Source: Flavobacteriaceae bacterium
GTDB lineage: Bacteria > Bacteroidota > Bacteroidia > Flavobacteriales > Flavobacteriaceae
DNA length: 11,906 nucleotides
Reading direction: 5' to 3'
NCBI GenBank assembly: GCA_020347545.1
Contig: CP070731.1
Coordinates: 2,594,912-2,606,817, forward strand
A model generated the notes under the pieces. It saw only the letters and a program-made list of their open reading frames with translations, had not been told where the DNA came from and did not search any database. A program made the position numbers and the translations under genes. Below, piece after piece: positions 7,028 through 11,906 of this stretch; within the stretch, counting starts at the first letter, position 1, and each line of letters starts with the position of its first letter.

Positions 7028-7296
7028 TGGATGATCTGGATAGAAGATTTAAAAAGGCTTTTGATATTGCTTCGGCAATGACAAAAAAGTTACCTCCAGA
7101 TATCATGCTCCAATTTTATTCCTACTACAAACATGCAACCACCAAGGATTCCATGGTAATACCCTCTGGAAATGATATGGTTCGCAATGCTTTTAAATTA
7201 AATGCCTATTTTCAGATAGCCAATATTTCGGCTGATGATGCGAAGAAAGAATATATTAAACTGGTTGAAAAATATACCGGTGAAAAAGTTGAATAA
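7027..7296 (+). CDS. Acyl-CoA-binding protein (ACBP family)
   Basis: A small (89-residue) cytosolic four-helix protein predicted to bind long-chain acyl-CoA esters. It follows the ACBP pattern: an N-terminal helix, then LPPDIMLQFYSYYKHAT (22-38), then NAFKLNAYFQI (54-64), then DDAKKEYIKLVEKY (70-83). By eye alignment to the animal proteins, ligand-contacting Y31, Y34, K35, K57 and Y76 are kept, whereas the usual tryptophans of the third helix are replaced by L58 and Y61. The ATG overlaps the psd stop in a TAATG, so it should be translated with psd. Its place at the end of cdsA-psd suggests a role in supplying or buffering acyl groups for phospholipid synthesis. That role is inferred from context only. 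The protein is complete, and YceI starts 31 bp later. Confidence 0.9.
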   Translation: MDDLDRRFKKAFDIASAMTKKLPPDIMLQFYSYYKHATTKDSMVIPSGNDMVRNAFKLNAYFQIANISADDAKKEYIKLVEKYTGEKVE

Positions 7297-7327
7297 ATAG
7301 ATTTACTACTAAATTAAAACTAAGAAA

Positions 7328-7951
7328 ATGAAAAAGATCGCACAATTTTCACTTGTCATGTTTATGGCTTTTTCCTTAACTTTCTGTTCAAAGGAAAAAA
7401 AAGATTCCAAAGACATTTTAAAAGATGATAAGGCTGAGATTACGGTTGATAAAGAATTATCATCTGTTACCTGGACCGCTTACAAGACAACTGACAAAGT
7501 CCCCGTTAATGGAACATTTCAAGAGATCAAGGTTTTAAACGCCAATAAAGGAGCTACAGGAGTTGAAGCCTTGGAAGATTTCGAATTTGAAATCCCGGTA
7601 TCGAGTATCTATTCAAAAGATACAATTCGAGACGGGAAACTCAAAAGGTTCTTTTTTGCAGTCTTGGAAAACTCCATGCAATTAAAAGGTAAATTTCAAA
7701 TAGAGGATGAAAGCAACGGAAGTATAGCTTTCACAATGAATGGACTAACAAAAGATCTTCCGTTTACCTACCAAGTTGATAAGGATACCATCAATGTCAG
7801 TGCTACGATGAACCTAAACACCTGGCAGGCTCAAAAAGCAGTAAAATCAATAAATGAAGCGTGTTTAGAACTGCACACGGGACCAGATGGGGTTAGCAAA
7901 ACCTGGGACGTTGTGGGCATAGCTGCTAAAATAGTAACAAGCGCGAATTAA
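7328..7951 (+). CDS. YceI-like exported protein, possible lipoprotein
   Basis: A 207-residue exported protein whose middle and C-terminal part looks like the YceI family, a lipocalin-like barrel known to bind polyisoprenoids or lipids. The evidence is the SSVTWTAYKTTDKVPVNGTF strand (45-64), then VSSIYSKDTIRDGKLKRFFF, then NGSIAFTMNGLTKDLPFTY, and a final TWDVVGIAAKI strand. Residues 1-20 form a signal peptide, MKKIAQFSLVMFMAFSLTFC. The cysteine at 20 would be the lipid-modified residue, but the preceding F is unusual for a lipobox, so a lipoprotein is likely but not certain. The segment after it is rich in K, D and E. It lies 31 bp after ACBP, with a weak TAGATTTA box at 7298-7305 that might give it its own promoter. 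It converges on valS with 11 bp between stops. The ligand is unknown. Confidence 0.85.
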   Translation: MKKIAQFSLVMFMAFSLTFCSKEKKDSKDILKDDKAEITVDKELSSVTWTAYKTTDKVPVNGTFQEIKVLNANKGATGVEALEDFEFEIPVSSIYSKDTIRDGKLKRFFFAVLENSMQLKGKFQIEDESNGSIAFTMNGLTKDLPFTYQVDKDTINVSATMNLNTWQAQKAVKSINEACLELHTGPDGVSKTWDVVGIAAKIVTSAN

Positions 7952-7962
7952 CAAATTAAAGA

Positions 7963-10593
7963 TTACAGAGAAGCGAGGCTTTGTTCTACCATATTGATTT
8001 TGGCCAAAGCATCGGCCTCCTTCTTTTTCTCCATTTCAATTACCTTTTCCGGCGCATTGTTGACAAATCTTTCATTGGCCAGTTTTTTCTGAACAGATGC
8101 AAGAAATCCTTTGTGATAGGCCAGTTCCTGTTCCAATTTGGATTTTTCTTCTTCTACATCGATTTCCTCTGTGAAAGGAATGAAGAATTCATTGGGTCCG
8201 ACTCTGAAAGTAAGCGCATTCTCAATTTTCTCATCGATCTCACTTACTTCTGAAATATTACACATCTTTCTAATTAAAGCGTAAAATCCGGTTTCAATGG
8301 TTTCCTTTTTCAAAATAGACAGATCAAGCATTTCCTTAAAGGAAATATTCTTTTGTTTCCGCAAATTACGCACAGCAGAAATGATCTCTTTTATGACTTC
8401 AAAAGATTCTAAAATCGTTTCATCAAATTCACCCTCCGCAGGATAATTTGAAATAATTAAAGCCTCCTCCGGTTTTCTCTCTTTAAAATATTGCCAGATC
8501 TCCTCTGTAATAAAAGGCATAAACGGATGGAGAATTTTAATGTTGTTTTCAAAAAAGTTAACAGTGGCATCCAAAGTATCCTGATCCATTGATTGGCCGT
8601 ATTCCGGTTTAACCATTTCAAGATACCATGAAGAGAAATCATCCCATACCAACTTGTAAATCGCCGTCAGCGCGTCTGACAGCCTGTACTGTTCAAACTG
8701 CTCATTCACGAATTTCAAAGTCTTATTGAATTTTGCCTGATACCATTCAATTGCCATTTTAGATGATTCGGACTGAATGGCTTCAGGGTTTGCTTCCCAT
8801 CCCTTCACCAGTCTGAATCCGTTCCATATTTTATTGGCAAAATTTCTTCCCTGAAGCATCAAACCTTCATCAAAAAGTAAATCATTCCCTGCGGCTGAAC
8901 TCATTAGTATACCTGCTCTTACCCCGTCAGCTCCGTAAGACTGCATCAACTCAACCGGATCCGGCGAATTTCCAAGAGATTTAGACATTTTTCTTCTCTT
9001 TTTGTCGCGTACCAGACCAGTCAGATAAACATGTTCAAAAGGTTTCTCTTCGGCAAACTCATAACCCGCAATGATCATACGAGCCACCCAAAAGAAAAGA
9101 ATATCCGGCCCTGTAACCAGATCATTGGTAGGGTAATAATATTTAAAATCCTTATTCTCAGGATCATTGATTCCGTCAAAAACACTAATTGGCCATAGCC
9201 ATGATGAGAACCACGTATCCAGAGAGTCTTCGTCCTGCTTAAGGTCCTCGGCCCTTAGTTTGTTATTTCCTGTTTTCTCTTTCGCCTTGGTCAGAGCCTC
9301 TTCCGCACTTTCTGCAATCACATAATCATCGGCTCCTTGGGAATAATAGTAAGCTGGAATTCTATGCCCCCAATACAATTGTCTTGAAATATTCCAGTCT
9401 CTGATGTTTTCCATCCAGTGCCTGTAGGTATTCACAAACTTATGGGGAACCAGTTTCACTTCTTCAGTCTTCAAAACGGCTTCGATTGCCGGCTTCACCA
9501 GGTCTTCCATTTTAAGGAACCACTGTTCAGAAATCTTTGGCTCAATGACTGCTTTGGTCCTTTCTGAAGTCCCCACTTTATGCATATAATCTTCGGTCTT
9601 CACCAAAAAACCTTTTTCTTCAAGTTCTTTTACGATCTCCTTCCGAACCTTAAACCTATCTATTCCTTCATAATGAAGTCCATGCTCGTTCAAGGTTGCA
9701 TCATCATTGAAGATATCCACAACCTCAAGATTGTGCTTCTCTCCTATTTCCTTGTCATTGGGATCATGCGCCGGAGTGATCTTTAAACTTCCTGTTCCAA
9801 ACTCCCTGTCTACGTATTCATCCTCAATGATGGGAATCGAACGGTTAACGATAGGAACAACGGCTTTTTTGCCCTTAAGATGATGGAACCTTTCATCCTC
9901 AGGATGAACACAAATTGCCGTATCTCCCAGAATGGTTTCCGGCCTTGTTGTAGCGATCTGAACTACTTCTTCACTGCCCTCTATGGCGTAATTGACATAA
10001 TACAGCTTACCCGGCTTTTCAACGTAAATAACCTCTTCATCACTCAAAGTAGTTTTTGCTTCCGGATCCCAGTTTACCATTCGGTATCCTTTATAAATAA
10101 GGCCCTTATTATGCAATTTGATGAATACCTTGTTAACGGCTTTGTTCAAGTCTTCATCCATGGTAAACTTAGTGCGTTCCCAGTCACAGGATGCCCCTAG
10201 TTTTTTTAACTGCTCCAGAATAAGCCCCCCGTGCTCCCTTGTCCAGTCCCAGGCATGCTCAATAAATTCTTCACGACTCAAATCAGATTTTTCAATACCC
10301 TGAGCTTTCAATTTAGCCACAACCTTGGCTTCCGTGGCTATAGATGCATGATCCGTTCCAGGAACCCAGCAGGCATTATATCCCTGCATTCTTTTTCGAC
10401 GAATCAAAACATCCTGAATCGTGTTATTTAACATATGCCCCATATGCAATACCCCTGTGACATTCGGAGGAGGAATGACAATGGTATAAGGTTCACGATC
10501 ATCAGGTTCCGAATGAAAATAATTATTTTCCATCCAGAATTGATACCATTTCTCTTCAACCAATTGCGCATTGTATTTTGCAGGAATATTCAT
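7963..10593 (-). CDS. valS: Valine--tRNA ligase
   Basis: Class I aminoacyl-tRNA synthetase that charges tRNA-Val with valine and edits mischarged threonine; cytosolic. The 876 residues are a full-length ValRS. PPPNVTGVLHMGHM (41-54) carries the HIGH-type site at 50-53, and KMSKS is at 535-539. The CP1 editing domain shows TTRPET (215-220) and the block around GTGSLKITPAHDPND (266-280). WNISRQLYWGHRIPAYY (400-416) is the conserved post-editing segment. The anticodon-binding domain occupies about 620-790. A C-terminal coiled coil (about 805-876, rich in E and K) is the ValRS tRNA-binding arm. The ATG at 10593 gives a standard N-terminus. An exact -7 box lies 26 bp upstream. It faces the YceI gene, and the 11-bp gap between stops shows no terminator. 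Confidence 0.98.
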   Translation of the reverse strand: MNIPAKYNAQLVEEKWYQFWMENNYFHSEPDDREPYTIVIPPPNVTGVLHMGHMLNNTIQDVLIRRKRMQGYNACWVPGTDHASIATEAKVVAKLKAQGIEKSDLSREEFIEHAWDWTREHGGLILEQLKKLGASCDWERTKFTMDEDLNKAVNKVFIKLHNKGLIYKGYRMVNWDPEAKTTLSDEEVIYVEKPGKLYYVNYAIEGSEEVVQIATTRPETILGDTAICVHPEDERFHHLKGKKAVVPIVNRSIPIIEDEYVDREFGTGSLKITPAHDPNDKEIGEKHNLEVVDIFNDDATLNEHGLHYEGIDRFKVRKEIVKELEEKGFLVKTEDYMHKVGTSERTKAVIEPKISEQWFLKMEDLVKPAIEAVLKTEEVKLVPHKFVNTYRHWMENIRDWNISRQLYWGHRIPAYYYSQGADDYVIAESAEEALTKAKEKTGNNKLRAEDLKQDEDSLDTWFSSWLWPISVFDGINDPENKDFKYYYPTNDLVTGPDILFFWVARMIIAGYEFAEEKPFEHVYLTGLVRDKKRRKMSKSLGNSPDPVELMQSYGADGVRAGILMSSAAGNDLLFDEGLMLQGRNFANKIWNGFRLVKGWEANPEAIQSESSKMAIEWYQAKFNKTLKFVNEQFEQYRLSDALTAIYKLVWDDFSSWYLEMVKPEYGQSMDQDTLDATVNFFENNIKILHPFMPFITEEIWQYFKERKPEEALIISNYPAEGEFDETILESFEVIKEIISAVRNLRKQKNISFKEMLDLSILKKETIETGFYALIRKMCNISEVSEIDEKIENALTFRVGPNEFFIPFTEEIDVEEEKSKLEQELAYHKGFLASVQKKLANERFVNNAPEKVIEMEKKKEADALAKINMVEQSLASL

Positions 10594-10619
10594 ATGTTAA
10601 ATTTTTGTCAAATAGTGTG

Positions 10620-10627
10620 CAAAATTA
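10620..10627 (-). promoter_or_regulatory. Candidate -7 promoter element for valS
   Basis: Read on the minus strand this is TAATTTTG, an exact match to TAnnTTTG, 26 bp upstream of the valS ATG. The 112-bp divergent gap between valS and the DUF1573 gene holds this box and an A+T-rich leader. I see no T-box leader such as those found in Firmicutes. No clear -33 element is seen. Confidence 0.55.
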
Positions 10628-10681
10628 CAATTTTAAGCAATAAATAGGGTGATTTAAAGTTAGATTTATTGCAAAAAGTAT

Positions 10682-10689
10682 TAATTTTA
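10682..10689 (+). promoter_or_regulatory. Weak candidate -7 element for the DUF1573 gene
   Basis: TAATTTTA differs from TAnnTTTG only in the last base and ends 16 bp before the ATG at 10706. A second similar one-mismatch box, TAGATTTA, lies at 10661-10668. The surrounding DNA is very A+T-rich, so either may be chance. Confidence 0.3.
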
Positions 10690-10705
10690 GCGCAAATTAT
10701 TTATC

Positions 10706-11155
10706 ATGAAAAAAATACTGATTTTATTATTTATTGGAGTAATGTCTATTCCTGTGAACGGACAGACTAAAGAAGAAATTAAAAAAGATTACACTGGCCC
10801 TGTATTTGAATTTGAGACCAGGGTGATCGACTATGGTGAAATTGCTGCAAATTCTGACGGAAATCGTGTATTCAAATTTAAAAATATCGGAAAATCACCT
10901 TTGATTATTTCGAATGTTAAAGGAAGCTGTGGATGTACTGTCCCAACAAAACCAGAAGAACCAATTATGCCTGGAGAAACTGGAGAAATAGGAGTAAAAT
11001 ACGCAACCAATAGAATCGGACCGTTTTCAAAAACCATTACAATAAGCTCAAATGCCTATGAGCCTCAAGTGGTTCTAAAAATAAAAGGAAGAGTGCTTGA
11101 ACAACAATCAGGAGATCTTCAAAAGAAAAAAGCGATCGTCTCAGAATCCAATTAA
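10706..11155 (+). CDS. DUF1573 exported protein
   Basis: A 149-residue secreted or periplasmic protein. It has a signal peptide (1-20, basic start, hydrophobic core, probable cleavage after VNGQ) and no lipobox cysteine. The rest is one DUF1573 domain, an immunoglobulin-like beta sandwich: VIDYGEI (40-46), FKFKNIGKSPLIISNVKGSCGCTVP (56-80), a PGETGEIGVKY strand (89-99) and a final QVVLKIKGRV strand (121-130). The paired cysteines C75 and C77 of CGCTVP are the domain's hallmark and may form a disulphide or bind metal. The molecular function is not established; the domain resembles ASH/MSP-type adhesion folds. The C-terminal tail (131-149) is charged. It is divergent from valS and ends in a hairpin terminator shared with the convergent downstream gene. 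Confidence 0.92.
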   Translation: MKKILILLFIGVMSIPVNGQTKEEIKKDYTGPVFEFETRVIDYGEIAANSDGNRVFKFKNIGKSPLIISNVKGSCGCTVPTKPEEPIMPGETGEIGVKYATNRIGPFSKTITISSNAYEPQVVLKIKGRVLEQQSGDLQKKKAIVSESN

Positions 11156-11162
11156 ATTAAAG

Positions 11163-11186
11163 GCCCTTTTTTAAAGGGCTTTTTTT
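11163..11186. terminator. Intrinsic terminator, probably bidirectional
   Basis: A perfect 7-bp stem pairs GCCCTTT (11163-11169) with AAAGGGC (11173-11179) around a TTT loop. It is followed on the plus strand by seven T residues (11180-11186). It lies 7 bp after the DUF1573 stop codon and ends the plus-strand unit. On the minus strand the same hairpin begins just after the stop of the convergent gene and is followed by a T-rich but interrupted tail, so it could also terminate that gene less strongly. Confidence 0.88.
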
Positions 11187-11906
11187 ATAGAATACTTTTA
11201 AGGTAAAACTCATACCTCAGGTGTTCTCCCCTTCTATCAACAAGTAATTTGATTTTCTTATCGTCCTTTGATGAGAATAAATAGATGATTTCTTCCATTT
11301 CAATAGAGTAAGCCGGCTTCCCGTTAACCTCTAATATAATATCATTTTCGAGTAGTCCGGCCAGATGTGCAGGAGATCCATGTCGAATATTGGAAATCTT
11401 ATAACTGGGCTTATAGGTCAATCCATAGGTATAAAAGATATCCGTAATATTCTTTGCCTGCGCTTGATTGGTTTCAACCCGTTTGAACTGCCGATGTTCC
11501 TTAACAAGAATTTCACCTCCGTAAACCAGTTCGATGCCGCTTTTATTATAAAGAAAGGGTGCATTAAAGTATCTGCCTATCTTCTTCAAGGTGATTCTGT
11601 TATTGGAATAATCCATGATTACCTGAAATCTTTTCAGGACTTCTGCCCCCAGGGTACCGTTACGATCTTTATTGGCATGAACTCTAACTATGGAGGTAGA
11701 ATCGGGATAGGAAACTGTGGCATTTTCAAACTCAAAACTTCCAATTTTCAATTTTTTAATCCGGCTTCGTTTACCCGTGATATCGCCGCTCAATCCCCTT
11801 CCCAGAAAATCTTCAAAATAATTGTCGCCAATCACAATGTCAGGATTGGAATGAGGAAATAGCCACAAGGAGTCACCCCCTCCTGAATCAATAAGTAATT
11901 TCACGC
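11185..11906 (-). CDS. Aspartyl-protease-like protein with C-terminal PDZ domain (5' end outside window)
   Basis: The C-terminal part of a larger protein; the frame is open to the right edge, so the true start is beyond the window. Residue numbers here count from the first complete codon, 11904-11902. The fragment opens with VKLLIDSGGGDSLWLF, a DSG-type site of a retropepsin-like aspartic protease lobe. A matching GTLGAEVLKRFQVIMDY strand pair (83-99) and NRITLKK (102-108) complete the lobe. A PDZ domain follows (about 168-239) with the GSPAHLAGL binding-loop/helix signature (176-184) and NDIILEVNG. Flavobacterial relatives, as I recall, have two protease lobes before the PDZ domain, so the missing N-terminus probably holds a signal peptide and the first lobe. 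It is probably exported. Whether it is catalytically active cannot be judged from this half. The stop codon overlaps the shared terminator. Confidence 0.85.
   Translation of the reverse strand, partial: VKLLIDSGGGDSLWLFPHSNPDIVIGDNYFEDFLGRGLSGDITGKRSRIKKLKIGSFEFENATVSYPDSTSIVRVHANKDRNGTLGAEVLKRFQVIMDYSNNRITLKKIGRYFNAPFLYNKSGIELVYGGEILVKEHRQFKRVETNQAQAKNITDIFYTYGLTYKPSYKISNIRHGSPAHLAGLLENDIILEVNGKPAYSIEMEEIIYLFSSKDDKKIKLLVDRRGEHLRYEFYLKSIL

Noticed and set aside
7027..7296. Horizontal transfer of the ACBP gene from a eukaryote
   Set aside because: The base composition looks like its neighbours and it is embedded by overlap in the lipid gene group. Recent transfer is not supported by the sequence alone.
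9880..10200. Open frames antisense to valS
   Set aside because: They lie opposite highly conserved ValRS editing and catalytic-core codons and have no protein-like features.
11365..11862. 165-codon plus-strand frame opposite the PDZ/aspartyl-protease gene
   Set aside because: It is antisense to clear domain-coding sequence, has no recognisable domain or promoter, and would lie in a convergent orientation only by chance.
1..11906. A hidden defence, mobile or biosynthetic system
   Set aside because: Nearly all DNA is covered by recognisable housekeeping genes. No transposase, integrase, repeat array, toxin-antitoxin pair or long unexplained gap is visible.

Overview
The window looks like an ordinary stretch of chromosome from a member of the Flavobacteriaceae (phylum Bacteroidota). 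The base composition is A+T-rich. Several genes are preceded by the Bacteroidota-type -7 promoter element TAnnTTTG, and there are A-rich leaders rather than Shine-Dalgarno sites. The proteins (FtsH with a large periplasmic domain, a short phosphatidylserine decarboxylase, DUF1573 and YceI exported proteins, a bacterial acyl-CoA-binding protein) and the gene order fit that family. No rRNA, tRNA, CRISPR array, insertion sequence, prophage or defence locus is visible.

Layout: (1) A NUDIX hydrolase (minus strand) is divergent from pyrE (plus). Only 7 bp separate the two start codons, and a gene for a small SRPBCC protein is coupled behind pyrE. (2) birA (minus) converges on the SRPBCC gene and diverges from rsfS. 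(3) A plus-strand cluster follows: rsfS, ftsH, an orphan LUD-domain gene, cdsA, psd and an acyl-CoA-binding protein gene, ending with a YceI-like exported protein. The cdsA-psd and psd-ACBP junctions both use a TAATG stop/start overlap. (4) valS (minus) converges on the YceI gene with an 11-bp gap. (5) A DUF1573 exported protein (plus) ends in a strong hairpin terminator. That terminator is shared with a convergent PDZ-containing aspartyl-protease-like gene (minus) that runs off the right edge.

Functionally the window is mostly housekeeping: pyrimidine synthesis (PyrE), biotin attachment (BirA), ribosome dormancy (RsfS), membrane proteolysis (FtsH), phospholipid synthesis (CdsA then Psd, with ACBP as a possible acyl-CoA carrier) and tRNA charging (ValRS). 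I found no convincing new multi-gene system. The most interesting points are the face-to-face promoter candidates in the NUDIX/pyrE junction, the orphan LUD protein between ftsH and cdsA, and the coupling of an acyl-CoA-binding protein to phospholipid genes. No gap between genes exceeds about 115 bp.
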